Assembly: GCF_002813635.1 (NCBI RefSeq) | Contig: NZ_CP016382.1 | Coordinates: 620,001 to 684,000, forward strand | Length of the DNA stretch: 64,000 nucleotides | Reading direction: 5' to 3' | Origin: Spiribacter roseus | GTDB lineage: Bacteria; Pseudomonadota; Gammaproteobacteria; Nitrococcales; Nitrococcaceae | Part shown: one piece after another, positions 18,540 to 27,857 of the stretch | Position numbering within the stretch: the first letter of the stretch is position 1 | Layout of the letters: each line of letters begins with the position of its first letter | The notes under the pieces: model-generated | Databases searched by the model: none | Seen by the model: only the letters and a program-made list of their open reading frames with translations | What the model was told of the DNA's origin: nothing | Made by a program: the position numbers and the translations under genes

Positions 18540-18876
18540 CGAGGCGCTGCCGCCGATCCCGGCCAAGCGCTACTTCACCATTGGTGAGGTCAGCGAGCTG
18601 TGCGCCGTCAAGCCCCATGTCCTGCGCTACTGGGAGCAGGAGTTCAGTCAGCTCAGCCCGGTCAAGCGCCGCGGCAACCGCCGCTACTACCAGCGCCAGG
18701 ACGTCATTCTGATCCGCCAGATCCGTGGCCTGCTGTACACCCAGGGATTCACCATCGGGGGCGCCCGCCAGCAGCTTGCCGGCGCCCCGGCCCGCGATGA
18801 TTCCACCCAGCGCCAGCAAGTGGTGCGACAGATCCGCAGCGAGCTAGAGGCGTTACTGAGCGAACTCAAGCGCTGA
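18520..18876 (+). CDS. MerR-family transcriptional regulator
   Basis: 118 residues. The HTH region [20 protein letters not shown] (about 16-35) and the following 'RYWEQEF' and '[15 protein letters not shown]' wing are classical MerR. The C-terminal part is a short coiled coil without a metal-binding Cys cluster, so the ligand is unknown. A MerR gene after ihfA is common in gammaproteobacteria. It overlaps ihfA by 20 bases and is probably translated by coupling. Confidence 0.88.
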   Translation: MPGTSSNEALPPIPAKRYFTIGEVSELCAVKPHVLRYWEQEFSQLSPVKRRGNRRYYQRQDVILIRQIRGLLYTQGFTIGGARQQLAGAPARDDSTQRQQVVRQIRSELEALLSELKR

Positions 18877-18905
18877 ACGCCAGTCTCATGGATGCGGTTG
18901 GATGA

Positions 18906-18934
18906 TTGGCGTGATGGGCGAGCTGTTGTAACAT
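18906..18934 (+). promoter_or_regulatory. Sigma-70 promoter for tRNA-Pro
   Basis: TTGGCG (18906-18911) and TAACAT (18929-18934) with a 17-base spacer; the predicted start lies a few bases before the tRNA at 18945. Confidence 0.6.
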
Positions 18935-18944
18935 CTCGGTTCGT

Positions 18945-19021
18945 CGGGGCGTAGCGCAGCCTGGTAGCGCATCTGCATGGGGTGCAGAGGGTCGCAGGTT
19001 CAAATCCTGCCGTCCCGACCA
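18945..19021 (+). tRNA. tRNA-Pro (anticodon GGG)
   Basis: Acceptor CGGGGCG pairs with CGTCCCG with one G-U pair, the anticodon loop ATGGGGT lies between TCTGC and GCAGA, the T-loop is GGTTCAAATCC, and ACCA is encoded. Anticodon GGG reads CCC and CCU. Confidence 0.95.
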
Positions 19022-19093
19022 GATCTTCCAACCGGCCAGCACCCGTCTGTCCGGGGCTTAATAACCTTAAAGCGATGCAAAGGAACGACTCGC

Positions 19094-20140
19094 ATGAGCG
19101 ATGTTGTCGTCGAGCGCCTCAACGAGGGGCCGCTCATCTGTGCGGAGGGGTTTTTGTTCGAACTCGAGCGGCGGGGTTACCTGTCCGCCGGCGAGTTCGT
19201 GCCCGAGGTCGCGCTGCTTCGGCCCGACGCCCTCGAGACTCTGCATCGCGATTTCCAGCATGCCGGTTCGGACATCGTCCAGGCGTTCACCTACAACGGC
19301 CACCGCGAGAAGATGCGCGTCATCGGTCGCGAGGATCGGCTTGAGCCGCTCAACCGCTCGGCACTGCAGATCGCCCGGCGGGTGGCCGATGACCGGCCCG
19401 GCAACCTGATGGCGGGCAATATCTCCAATACCAATATCTGGGATCCGGATGATCCGCAGGCACAGGCTGCGGCGCGGGCAATGTTTGACGAAATGGCCGG
19501 CTGGTCGGTCGAAGAACGCGCCGATCTGATCATCGGCGAGACCTTCTACTACGCCGGCGAGGCCCATGCGGCCCTCGATGCGATCCGCGCCCACGGGCTG
19601 CCGGCGGTCATCACCCTGGCGCCGATGGCCGAGGACCGGATGATGGACGGCCCGGGCATCGTCGAGACCTGCGTGGCACTTGAGCAGGCCGGCGCCAGTG
19701 TGGTGGGCATGAACTGCTTTCGCGGTCCCGATACCATGCTGCCGTGGATCGAGCGGATCCGCGCGGCGGTGACCGGCCACGTGGCCGCGCTGCCGGTGAC
19801 CTATCGCACCAGCGAGGCGGAACCGACCTTTTTCAACCTGAGCGATTCGCCGACGTGCGCCTGCCCGTCCCCCCATGGGCGGCCGTTTCCAACGGCGCTG
19901 GACCCGTTGTACTGCAACCGCTACGAAATCGGTGATTTCGCCCATCGCGCCTACGCCATGGGCGTGAACTATCTGGGAGTGTGCTGCGGCGCGGCACCCA
20001 TGCATATTCGGGAGGTGGCGATGGCGGTGGGGCGCGAACCTGAAGCAGCGCGTTTTGCCGAGCGCATGGAAAATCATTTCATGTATGGCTCTCATGAACG
20101 CCTGCCCGCCCACATCCGCGCGCTCGGCGACAGGGCCTGA
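19094..20140 (+). CDS. Homocysteine S-methyltransferase family protein
   Basis: 348 residues. A TIM-barrel with the zinc-binding cysteines expected for the family: Cys in GMNCFRGPD and the pair in LGVCCGAAP. These enzymes move a methyl group from betaine, S-methylmethionine or another donor to homocysteine, giving methionine. Length and the C-terminal part, including the extended tail near 'ENHFMYGSHERLPAH', look more like betaine-type enzymes than MmuM, but the donor cannot be fixed. AAGGA lies ten bases before the chosen ATG; upstream in-frame codons overlap tRNA-Pro. Confidence 0.82.
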   Translation: MSDVVVERLNEGPLICAEGFLFELERRGYLSAGEFVPEVALLRPDALETLHRDFQHAGSDIVQAFTYNGHREKMRVIGREDRLEPLNRSALQIARRVADDRPGNLMAGNISNTNIWDPDDPQAQAAARAMFDEMAGWSVEERADLIIGETFYYAGEAHAALDAIRAHGLPAVITLAPMAEDRMMDGPGIVETCVALEQAGASVVGMNCFRGPDTMLPWIERIRAAVTGHVAALPVTYRTSEAEPTFFNLSDSPTCACPSPHGRPFPTALDPLYCNRYEIGDFAHRAYAMGVNYLGVCCGAAPMHIREVAMAVGREPEAARFAERMENHFMYGSHERLPAHIRALGDRA

Positions 20141-20175
20141 CCACCCAGCGCCTCGGGCGCGGGTTGGATCACGGT

Positions 20176-21534
20176 ATGGTCTGGTTACTGGCCCTCGTCG
20201 CTCTCGCGGCCCTGGCGATTTACGGCCTGAACGGCCGGAGGCTCACCGACACCGAGCGTGATCGCTATGCGCGCTTCGAGGAATTCGCCCGCAACGTCCC
20301 GGGCGTGCTTTATCAATTCCGGATCGATCCGCAGGGCACGATGGGGTTTCCGTTTGTGTCCGAACGGATCGAATCCCTGACGGGCTGCACCGCTGGCGCC
20401 GTCATGGCGGATGCCGAAGTGATCTTCTCGCGCATCCATGGCGATGACCGGGCGGCCGTCTTCAAGGCGATCGAAGATTCGAAAGAAGCCCTCGAGACCT
20501 TTGAGGTCACCTTTCGCCTCGAGCATGTCAAGCACGGTACCCGCTGGCTTGAGGCAAGCTCTACGCCCTCGCGCAGCGATGACGGCACGCTCACCTGGCA
20601 TGGTTATCTCGAGGACGTGACCGAGGAGCGGGCCACCCAGGATCGGCTCGAACAGGCGGACAAGGTCTTCGAGGTGATGCGTGAGGGCATTCTTATCGCC
20701 GACGAGTCGCATCGGATCGTCCGGATCAACCCCGCCCTTGAGCGCATGCTTGGCTATTCGAGTGAAGAGCTCCGCGGTAAGACGCCGGCCATGCTGTATT
20801 CGTCCCGCGACCGGGATGCGGCGTATCAGGACATCCTCAATGCACTCGACGCCGGGGCCGGTCGCTGGCAGGGCGACGTGCAGATGCAGCGACGCGACGG
20901 CAGCGCGATCGACATCGACTGTTTTGTAGCAAGAATCCGCAATGAGGCGATGGGGACGGTGCGCCATATCTCAGTGCTGCACGACATCAGCGAGCGACTG
21001 AGCTATCAGCAGCGCCTTGAGCGGCTCGCCAGTTTTGATGTCCTCACCGGACTACCCAACCGGCGGCTTCTGAGTGATCGGCTTGATCAGGCGATTGCGC
21101 AGTCGCAGCGAACCGGTGAGGTGTTCGCGGTGTGCATGCTCGATCTGGATGACTTCAAGCCGGTCAATGACCGGTTCGGTCATGAAGCCGGCGATCAGGT
21201 GCTCAAAGCGGTGGGCGAGCGTCTGGGCGACACCCTGCGTGGGGAAGATACCGTGGCCCGGGTGGGCGGTGATGAGTTCGTCATCGTGATCAGGCACTAC
21301 AAACGCGACCCGGTGGTCTTCGATCGCATTCTCAATGCCCTGGCGGGCCCCATTGAACTGGATGCCTCGCAGGCCACGGTTGAGGTGCGCGGTAGTCTGG
21401 GCGTCAGTCTTTTTGAGCCCACCACACCACTGAACGGCGATCAGCTCCTGCGACAGGCGGATCAGGCGGCCTATCGCGTCAAGTCGCGCGGGGGGCACTG
21501 TTATCTGTTTTTCTCCGGCCCGGATACCGAGTAA
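20176..21534 (+). CDS. Diguanylate cyclase with PAS sensors
   Basis: 452 residues from the ATG; a TTG 12 bases upstream is an alternative. One N-terminal membrane segment (about 2-18) is followed by two PAS domains (about 35-155 and 165-280) and a GGDEF domain. The active loop VGGDEFVIV is intact, DLDDFKPVNDRFGHEAGD holds metal and GTP-binding residues, and RGED five residues before GGDEF is a product-inhibition site. It makes cyclic di-GMP, probably in answer to a signal at the PAS domains. No phosphodiesterase domain is present. Confidence 0.93.
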   Translation: MVWLLALVALAALAIYGLNGRRLTDTERDRYARFEEFARNVPGVLYQFRIDPQGTMGFPFVSERIESLTGCTAGAVMADAEVIFSRIHGDDRAAVFKAIEDSKEALETFEVTFRLEHVKHGTRWLEASSTPSRSDDGTLTWHGYLEDVTEERATQDRLEQADKVFEVMREGILIADESHRIVRINPALERMLGYSSEELRGKTPAMLYSSRDRDAAYQDILNALDAGAGRWQGDVQMQRRDGSAIDIDCFVARIRNEAMGTVRHISVLHDISERLSYQQRLERLASFDVLTGLPNRRLLSDRLDQAIAQSQRTGEVFAVCMLDLDDFKPVNDRFGHEAGDQVLKAVGERLGDTLRGEDTVARVGGDEFVIVIRHYKRDPVVFDRILNALAGPIELDASQATVEVRGSLGVSLFEPTTPLNGDQLLRQADQAAYRVKSRGGHCYLFFSGPDTE

Positions 21535-21550
21535 CGCATCGAACACCGTC

Positions 21551-22459
21551 ATGCCGATCGCCGCTGTCCACCATCCCGGTTATACCATCGACCTGCCGGC
21601 CAACCATCCTTTCCCGATGGCGAAGTTCCGCGTGCTGCGCGACCAGCTGGGCACCTGGGGCGACGCGATTACCTGGCACCGGCCTTCCAGGGCGACACGG
21701 GCGCAGCTTGAGCGTGTGCACACGCCGGCGTATCTGGATGCGCTGACCGGCGGGCATCTCGACCGCGCTGCGCAGCGCCGCAGTGGCTTTCCCTGGTCCC
21801 AAGCGCTGGTGGAGCGGGTCCGCCTCGAGACCGGGGGGACAGTGCTGACCGCCCGTCTGGCGCTCGAGCAGGGGCTGGCGCTCAATGTAGCGGGCGGCAC
21901 CCACCACGCCCACGCCGACTCGGCCAGTGGCTATTGCCTGCTCAATGACCTGGCCGTCACCGCAAGGACACTGCTCGCGACGGGCGAAGTCCGGCGCTTA
22001 CTGATCATTGATCTGGATGTGCATCAGGGCGATGGCACCGCGCGGTTGCTGGCCGACGAGCCGGCGGCGATGACCTTTTCGATGCATGTCGCCCGCAACT
22101 TCCCGGCGCGCAAGGCACATAGCGACTGGGATGTGCCGCTGGCGAGCGGGCTCGACGACACGGCGTATCTGGAGACGCTGGCGGATGTGCTGCCGCGGCT
22201 GATTGATCAGTGCGCGCCTGATCTGGTGATCTACGACGCCGGTGTCGATGTTCACCAGGCCGATCGACTCGGCCATTGCAGGCTCAGTGATGAAGGCCTC
22301 TACAAGCGTGACCGCCGGGTCATCGAGGCGACGCGCTCGCGGGGGATCCCGCTTGCCGGCGTGATCGGCGGTGGCTACGACCGAGACCTTGATGCCCTGT
22401 GTCGGCGGCACGCGCAGCTGTTCCGTGCCGCCATCCAAATACACGAGGAGACCGATTGA
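21551..22459 (+). CDS. Histone-deacetylase-superfamily hydrolase
   Basis: 302 residues. Conserved zinc and catalytic segments are all present: the His pair in GGTHHAHADSASGYC, Asp and His in IIDLDVHQGDGT, Asp in VIYDAGVDVHQAD and the closing GGGY. Bacterial members such as AcuC or acetylpolyamine amidohydrolase remove acyl groups from lysines, polyamines or small amides; the substrate here is unknown. The stop overlaps the following transporter's TTG start by three bases, so both may be one transcript. Confidence 0.88.
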   Translation: MPIAAVHHPGYTIDLPANHPFPMAKFRVLRDQLGTWGDAITWHRPSRATRAQLERVHTPAYLDALTGGHLDRAAQRRSGFPWSQALVERVRLETGGTVLTARLALEQGLALNVAGGTHHAHADSASGYCLLNDLAVTARTLLATGEVRRLLIIDLDVHQGDGTARLLADEPAAMTFSMHVARNFPARKAHSDWDVPLASGLDDTAYLETLADVLPRLIDQCAPDLVIYDAGVDVHQADRLGHCRLSDEGLYKRDRRVIEATRSRGIPLAGVIGGGYDRDLDALCRRHAQLFRAAIQIHEETD

Positions 22460-23844
22460 TACGTGAGCGCCTGAACGTGCCGGTTGCGGTCATGGCCATT
22501 GTGGTTGTCGCCGCCGGTCTGATCGTCTTCAACCCGCCGGGCTGGCTCCCCGAGGGTACGGCGCTGACCACTGCCATCGCGTTGATCACCATCGGACTCT
22601 ACGCCACCGGCTTCATCGCCGAGGCGATGACCTCGCTGGTGTTCTTTCTCGCGGCGATGCTGTTCGCCATCGCCCCGGCCGATGTGGTCTTCTCGGGGTT
22701 TTCCTCCAGTGCGTTCTGGATCATCTTCGGCGGCTTGATCATCGGCATGTCGATCCGCCATACCGGGCTGGGGCAGCAGATTGCGGATCGGCTGATCGCG
22801 CGACTGCCGGGACGCTACAGCGCGCTCATCGCCGGGACCGTCACGGTGGGGCTGCTGTTCGCGTTTCTCATGCCGGGCGCCATGGGACGGATGGTGCTGC
22901 TGGTTCCCATCGCCGTGGCGGTGGCGGATCGGGCCGGCTTTGGCGAGGCCGCCAACGGCCGGATTGCGGTGGTGCTGGCGGCGATTTTCGGCACCCATGT
23001 GGGATCGTTCGCGATCCTGCCTTCGAACACGCCCAATGTGGTCTGGTCCGGTGCCATGGCCTCGGTGCATGGGCTCGAGGTGGGTTATATGGAGTATCTG
23101 GCCTGGCATTTCCCGGTGCTGGGGATACTGCGCTCGGTGCTGCTGGTGGTGGTGCTGGTGTACGCGTTTCCCGATCGGCTTGGCCCGCGCACCGAAACCC
23201 CCGCGGGTGCGCCACCGCTTGACCGTGATCAGCGCCTGACCGCCTTTGTGCTGTTGGGGGCGCTCGCGATGTGGGCCTCCGATGCGGTGCATGGGGTCGG
23301 TCCGGCGTGGGTGGCGCTGGCGGCGGCGCTGGTGTATCTGCTCAATGCCCCGCGACTGGTCCCCGCCCGGCCGTTCGCCGCCCTCGACATGGGGCCGCTG
23401 CTGCTGCTCGCCGGCATCCTCGGGCTGGGAGCAGTGCTCGCGTATACCGGCATTGGCGAGGCGGCGTTCAAGCAGCTCCTGCCCATGCTGCCGTTCGAGC
23501 CGGGGGAGGGCGCCCGCAATTATGCGCTGGTCAGTCTGGGCGGGACGGCCCTGGCGGTGCTGACTGCCATGCCCGGTGTGCCGGCGATCGGAGTGCCGCT
23601 GGGGGATACGCTGGCGACGGCCACCGGCTGGCCGGTGGAATCGGTGCTGATCATCCTGGCAGCGAGCTATTCGACCTATCTTCTGCCCTATCAGGCGCCG
23701 CCGATCCTGATCGGTGCCCAGCTCGGCCAGATCCCGTACCGCGCCCTGGTGCGCTTTACGCTGGGTTTTGCGTTGCTCAGCATCATTCTGATCTTTCCGC
23801 TGCATTATCTGTGGCTGCGGATCATTGGCGTACTGGCCGGCTGA
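22456..23844 (+). CDS. SLC13/DASS-type anion transporter
   Basis: About 462 residues with some eleven hydrophobic segments. SNT in FAILPSNTPNVVW and the later ASYSTYLLPYQAPP segment occupy the places of the two Ser-Asn-Thr-type substrate and sodium motifs of divalent-anion transporters. The start TTG gives a TTGA overlap with the deacetylase stop; no better ATG is near. Substrates in the family are dicarboxylates, citrate or sulfate. Coupling to the upstream hydrolase suggests a carboxylate product may be moved. Confidence 0.8.
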   Translation: MIRERLNVPVAVMAIVVVAAGLIVFNPPGWLPEGTALTTAIALITIGLYATGFIAEAMTSLVFFLAAMLFAIAPADVVFSGFSSSAFWIIFGGLIIGMSIRHTGLGQQIADRLIARLPGRYSALIAGTVTVGLLFAFLMPGAMGRMVLLVPIAVAVADRAGFGEAANGRIAVVLAAIFGTHVGSFAILPSNTPNVVWSGAMASVHGLEVGYMEYLAWHFPVLGILRSVLLVVVLVYAFPDRLGPRTETPAGAPPLDRDQRLTAFVLLGALAMWASDAVHGVGPAWVALAAALVYLLNAPRLVPARPFAALDMGPLLLLAGILGLGAVLAYTGIGEAAFKQLLPMLPFEPGEGARNYALVSLGGTALAVLTAMPGVPAIGVPLGDTLATATGWPVESVLIILAASYSTYLLPYQAPPILIGAQLGQIPYRALVRFTLGFALLSIILIFPLHYLWLRIIGVLAG

Positions 23845-23887
23845 GCTTATCCTGTGCTGCAACGCAACGTGAGGTAGGATCGAGTCC

Positions 23888-24601
23888 ATGGAAACGATGA
23901 CCAGAACGCGCGTGGGTGTCCTGCTGTGCGACGACCTCCACGAAGAGCTCCAGACGGAGTGGTCCTCGTATCGGGCGTTGTTTGAGACGCTGCTGGCCGA
24001 CGAGCAGGGCGACATCGAGGTCAGCGGCTTTCGGGTGCACGATGATGAGTGGCCGGATAGTCCTGCCTCCGCGGACGCCTGGCTGATCACCGGCAGCCGC
24101 GCGAGCGTGCACGAGTCACCCGACTGGGTGGTCGAGCTGCAGGCCTTTGTGCGTCGCGCCGAAGCGCTCGGTCAGCCGCTGATCGGGGTCTGCTTTGGCC
24201 ATCAGCTCATCCAGGCGGCGCTGGGTGGGCGCACGCAGCGCTCGTCGCTCGGCTGGCATCTTGGTGCCTATCCGGTGGTCTGCGAAATGGCGTTCGCCGG
24301 CCGCCAGCCCGGCGAGACACTGTCGTTGCTGGCCGTCCACCAGGATCAGGTGGTCGAGCCGGCGCCGGGGTTCGAGCGCATCGCGACCAGCGAACAGTGC
24401 CCTTGGTATGCGATGCGCCGCGGCCGCACGCTGACCCTCCAGGGGCATCCGGAGTTTGATCGCGAGTTCTTTCAGGCGCTCATGGGGCGGGTGCGCGGCA
24501 AGGCGGGTGACGCGGCCGTGGATCAGGCCCTCGCTGCATTGCCGGCGGATGACCATACCGCAGCGGTGCGGGCGACCATGCGGGACTGGCTGCGCGGCTA
24601 G
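23888..24601 (+). CDS. Class I glutamine amidotransferase-like protein
   Basis: 237 residues. Nucleophile Cys102 in GVCFGHQL and the catalytic His in LQGHPEFDREFF match class I amidotransferases. It is a stand-alone domain like GMP-synthase-related YfeJ or gamma-glutamyl hydrolases that process amides. Its partner is not evident. An alternative ATG sits nine bases downstream. The gene converges with glk, overlapping it by four bases. Confidence 0.85.
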   Translation: METMTRTRVGVLLCDDLHEELQTEWSSYRALFETLLADEQGDIEVSGFRVHDDEWPDSPASADAWLITGSRASVHESPDWVVELQAFVRRAEALGQPLIGVCFGHQLIQAALGGRTQRSSLGWHLGAYPVVCEMAFAGRQPGETLSLLAVHQDQVVEPAPGFERIATSEQCPWYAMRRGRTLTLQGHPEFDREFFQALMGRVRGKAGDAAVDQALAALPADDHTAAVRATMRDWLRG

Positions 24602-25572
24602 CCGTTCGCCTGCAGATACGCGGACAGGCCCAGCAGCGCGGCGGACGGGTGACTGATCGCGATCATCGGCACCGGGGCGAGGTAGGCACCGAACCGGCCC
24701 TTGGCCAGAAAGGCGCGACGCAGCCGCTGCCAGTCGAAGGCCGCGCCCAGTGCCGGGATCACACCGCCACCCAGATAGACACCGCCAAGCGCGCCGGTCG
24801 CCAGGGCCAGGTCACCGGCCACGTTGCCCAAGGCATCGGTCATGTGCTCCAGCACCTCGCGCCCGACCCGGTCCCCATTCATGCCGGCGCGGGCAATCGC
24901 CTCGGCCGTGGTCAGCACCGGCTCGCCCCCGTCGATGGCCTGGATCGCGCGGTAGATCGCCTCGATCCCCATGCCCGAGGCCAGTCGCTCGGCGCTGCAG
25001 TGGCCAAAGCGCTGGCTGATCTGCTCGGCGATGGCCTGTTGGCGGCGGGTCTGCGGGGCAAAGCTGATGTGCCCGCCCTCGCTGGCAAAGACCTGCCAGC
25101 GTGTGCCGCAGGGGACGATGACCGCGCTGCCGAGTCCGGTGCCGGGGCCTAGTGCCAGGCGTGGTGAATCGGTGCGCGGGACACCCGCGTGAATGACCTG
25201 TTGATCGCGCCGCTCCAGCGCGGTGACCGCCCAGCCCTGTGCGACCCAGTCGTTGAGCAGGTCGACCTGCGCGAGGCCCAGATCGCCTGCAACGGCCTGG
25301 GGGGAGAACCGCCATCCCGCGTTGGTGAGCTCGACAGGATCATCATCCAGTGGGCTCGCGACCGCGCAGACCGCCCGCAACGGCGCCGGATGGGGGGCCA
25401 GATCATCCCGGGCCGCGGCCAGGAAGCCGGCCAGCCCATTGAACGACCGGGTCGGGCGGCGGAAGATCCGGGCCGGCGCGCGGCCGGGCTCGGTCACCAG
25501 CCCCGCCCGGGCGTGGGTGCCACCGATGTCGGCGACCAGCACCGGGCGGTTGTCAGGCCGAGTAGTAGACAT
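24598..25572 (-). CDS. glk: Glucokinase
   Basis: 324 residues from MSTTRPDNRPVLVADIGG. The phosphate loop VADIGGTHARAGLV (about 13-26) and the LGPGTGLGSA loop identify a bacterial glucokinase of the ROK-like Glk family. It phosphorylates glucose with ATP, feeding zwf. Its start lies inside the last codons of pgl, so glk-pgl-zwf form one tight minus-strand operon. Confidence 0.93.
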   Translation of the reverse strand: MSTTRPDNRPVLVADIGGTHARAGLVTEPGRAPARIFRRPTRSFNGLAGFLAAARDDLAPHPAPLRAVCAVASPLDDDPVELTNAGWRFSPQAVAGDLGLAQVDLLNDWVAQGWAVTALERRDQQVIHAGVPRTDSPRLALGPGTGLGSAVIVPCGTRWQVFASEGGHISFAPQTRRQQAIAEQISQRFGHCSAERLASGMGIEAIYRAIQAIDGGEPVLTTAEAIARAGMNGDRVGREVLEHMTDALGNVAGDLALATGALGGVYLGGGVIPALGAAFDWQRLRRAFLAKGRFGAYLAPVPMIAISHPSAALLGLSAYLQANG

Positions 25573-26278
25573 GCACGGGCACGCGGCGCTGGCTGAGCAG
25601 TGCGTAGACCGGATAGCGCTGGGGATCGGCCGTCGCGATCGCCTGCTCAAGCGTGGCCCACTTCGCCGCCCCGTTGATGTGCAGGGCGATCCAGCGGCTC
25701 TGCAGCAGCGTCATCAACGTCAATGACAGCCGGTCGTGGGGCGGATCCGGCGCGCGGGTGACGACGCAGCGTGACTCGGTAGTGGTGCTGAGCGCCCGGG
25801 GCAGGGCCGGATCGTCCGGAAAGATCGAGGCGATGTGCCCGTCGCCCCCCATGCCCAGCACCACGGCATCGAAGGGCCGTGGCAGCAGGCCCAGCGCCGC
25901 GCTGCAGGCGGCCTCGTCGCCGCGGTCACCGGTATGGCCCTGGTAGAGCGGGTGGAAATGCGCCGCCGCCGCGCGATCCTGAATGAGGTGCGCGCGCACC
26001 ATGGCGGCATTGCTGGCCGGATCATCGGCCGCCACCCGGCGCTCATCGGTCAGGCTGACATGCACCCGGTCCCACTGCAGGTCACGGCTGCAGAGCGCCT
26101 CGAACAGCGCCACCGGCGTGCGGCCGCCCGGCACCAGCAGACTGGCGCGGTCGCGGCGTCGCGCGCCGTGATCAATCACCTCGGTAAGCCGATCCGCCAG
26201 CGCGGAGGCGGCCCGTGCGGGAGCTGGAAAGCGTTGGGCGGCGGCCAGTATGCGGCCGGCCTGATCAGCGCTCTTCAT
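25553..26278 (-). CDS. pgl: 6-phosphogluconolactonase
   Basis: 241 residues from MKSADQAGRIL. Motifs LVPGGRTPVALFEAL, LTDERRVAADDPASN and LGMGGDGHIASIFP are those of DevB-type lactonases, which hydrolyse 6-phosphogluconolactone from the zwf reaction. The start overlaps the end of zwf by 14 bases, and its stop overlaps the glk start by 20. A slightly earlier in-frame ATG (26290) is possible. Confidence 0.93.
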   Translation of the reverse strand: MKSADQAGRILAAAQRFPAPARAASALADRLTEVIDHGARRRDRASLLVPGGRTPVALFEALCSRDLQWDRVHVSLTDERRVAADDPASNAAMVRAHLIQDRAAAAHFHPLYQGHTGDRGDEAACSAALGLLPRPFDAVVLGMGGDGHIASIFPDDPALPRALSTTTESRCVVTRAPDPPHDRLSLTLMTLLQSRWIALHINGAAKWATLEQAIATADPQRYPVYALLSQRRVPVHVYYSA

Positions 26279-27728
26279 GCCAGGTCGCATCCTCGCGGGC
26301 GAGCAGGGCACTCGAGGCGGCGGGCCCCCAGGTCCCGGCGGTATAGGGCTTGGGTGCATCGCCGGCGTCGTTCCAGGCCTCGAGGATCGGCTCAATCCAT
26401 GACCAGGCGGCGTACAGCTCGTCGCGCCGCATGAAAAGCGTCAGCCGCCCCCGCAGCACGTCCATGAGCAGGCGCTCGTAGGCGTCCGGCGGGCGCTGGC
26501 GGAAGGCCTCGGCAAAGTCGAGGTTGAGCGCGACCGGCCGCAGCTGCATGCGGTCGCCGGGGGACTTGGCCATCATATGCAGCTTGACGCCTTCGTCCGG
26601 CTGCAGCTGAATCACCAGCCGGTTGGGCTGGCCCGCGCCATAGGTCACGCCAAAGATGGAATGCGGGACATCGCGGAAATTGACGACAATCTCGGCGCCG
26701 CGCTCCTGCAGGCGCTTGCCGGTGCGCAGATAGAACGGCACGCCCGCCCAGCGCCAGTTCTGCAGCTCGGTGCGCATGGCCACGAAAGTCTCGGTGCGGC
26801 TGTCCGCCGGCACCCCTTCTTCCTCGAGATAGCCCTGCACCGGCTGACCGGCGATGGCGCCGGCGCGGTACTGCCCGCGGACCGTGTTGCGCAGGACATC
26901 CTGTCCTTCCAGGCGCTTCAGCGCCCGCAGCACTTTGAGCTTTTCATCGCGCACCGCGTCCGCACCAATGTCGGTGGGCGGCTCCATGGCGATGATGCAC
27001 AGCAGCTGGAGCATGTGGTTCTGGACCATGTCGCGCAGCGCGCCGGTGCGGTCATAGAAGTCGGCCCGACCGCCGACACCCAGCTGCTCGCTGACGCTGA
27101 TCTGCACGTCGCGCACCCATTCCCGGCGCCATAGCGGCTCGAAGAGCATATTGCCAAAGCGCAGCGCGATCAGGTTCTGGACGGTTTCCTTGCCCAGGTA
27201 GTGATCGATTCGATAGATCGCGTCCTCGGCGAAGATCGCACCGATCTGCTCGCTGATCGCCCGGGCCGATTCCAGGTCATGACCGAGGGGTTTTTCCAGC
27301 ACCACCCGGGAGCGGTCAGTGACCAGTCCGTGCTGTTTCAGGGTCTGGCAGATCCCGACGAAATAGGCGGGCGCCACCGCCAGGTAGAACACCCGGTTGT
27401 GATCCTCGCGACCGCGCAGCACGGCGGCCATGTCGTCGAACCCCGCTGCGGTATCCGCATCCACCGAGACGAATTCGAGACGGGCGACAAAGCGGTCCCA
27501 GTCGGCGGCGGTGCGCTCGTCGGCTTCCAGATGCTGCTCGAAAGCGGCATCGATGCGGGCGATGAACGACTCGCGGTCGAGAGCCCGCCGGGCGGTGGCG
27601 ATGATGCGCCCGTCGGCGGGTAACTGACCGGCGCGGTCACGGCGATAGAGTGCCGGCAGCAGTTTGCTCATCGCCAGGTCGCCGGTGGCCCCGAATAGCA
27701 CCAGGTCAAAGGGGTTGGTTGTTTTCAC
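26265..27728 (-). CDS. zwf: Glucose-6-phosphate 1-dehydrogenase
   Basis: 487 residues. The NADP fold begins FGATGDLAMSKLLPAL; the active site is RIDHYLGKE near residue 174, and EKPLGHDLESA and the C-terminal beta domain complete a normal Zwf. It makes 6-phosphogluconolactone and NAD(P)H. Divergent from edd, with a 129-base shared regulatory gap (27729-27857). Confidence 0.96.
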   Translation of the reverse strand: MKTTNPFDLVLFGATGDLAMSKLLPALYRRDRAGQLPADGRIIATARRALDRESFIARIDAAFEQHLEADERTAADWDRFVARLEFVSVDADTAAGFDDMAAVLRGREDHNRVFYLAVAPAYFVGICQTLKQHGLVTDRSRVVLEKPLGHDLESARAISEQIGAIFAEDAIYRIDHYLGKETVQNLIALRFGNMLFEPLWRREWVRDVQISVSEQLGVGGRADFYDRTGALRDMVQNHMLQLLCIIAMEPPTDIGADAVRDEKLKVLRALKRLEGQDVLRNTVRGQYRAGAIAGQPVQGYLEEEGVPADSRTETFVAMRTELQNWRWAGVPFYLRTGKRLQERGAEIVVNFRDVPHSIFGVTYGAGQPNRLVIQLQPDEGVKLHMMAKSPGDRMQLRPVALNLDFAEAFRQRPPDAYERLLMDVLRGRLTLFMRRDELYAAWSWIEPILEAWNDAGDAPKPYTAGTWGPAASSALLAREDATWHEER

Positions 27729-27857
27729 CCCACCTCCTGCATGTGGACGCTTGAATGATGGGACAGGATACCGCCTTCACCGAGCTGAGCATAAGCCGCC
27801 GCCCTTCGCCCCCGGCGAGTGCGATAGACTGGCGCCCGAATTGATGAGGGAGGCTCT

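Noticed and set aside
22375..24090. Long open frame antisense to the DASS transporter and amidotransferase genes
   Set aside because: High GC content creates long antisense frames; the translation is Arg/His/Gln-rich with no family motifs, and the plus-strand genes are clearly real.
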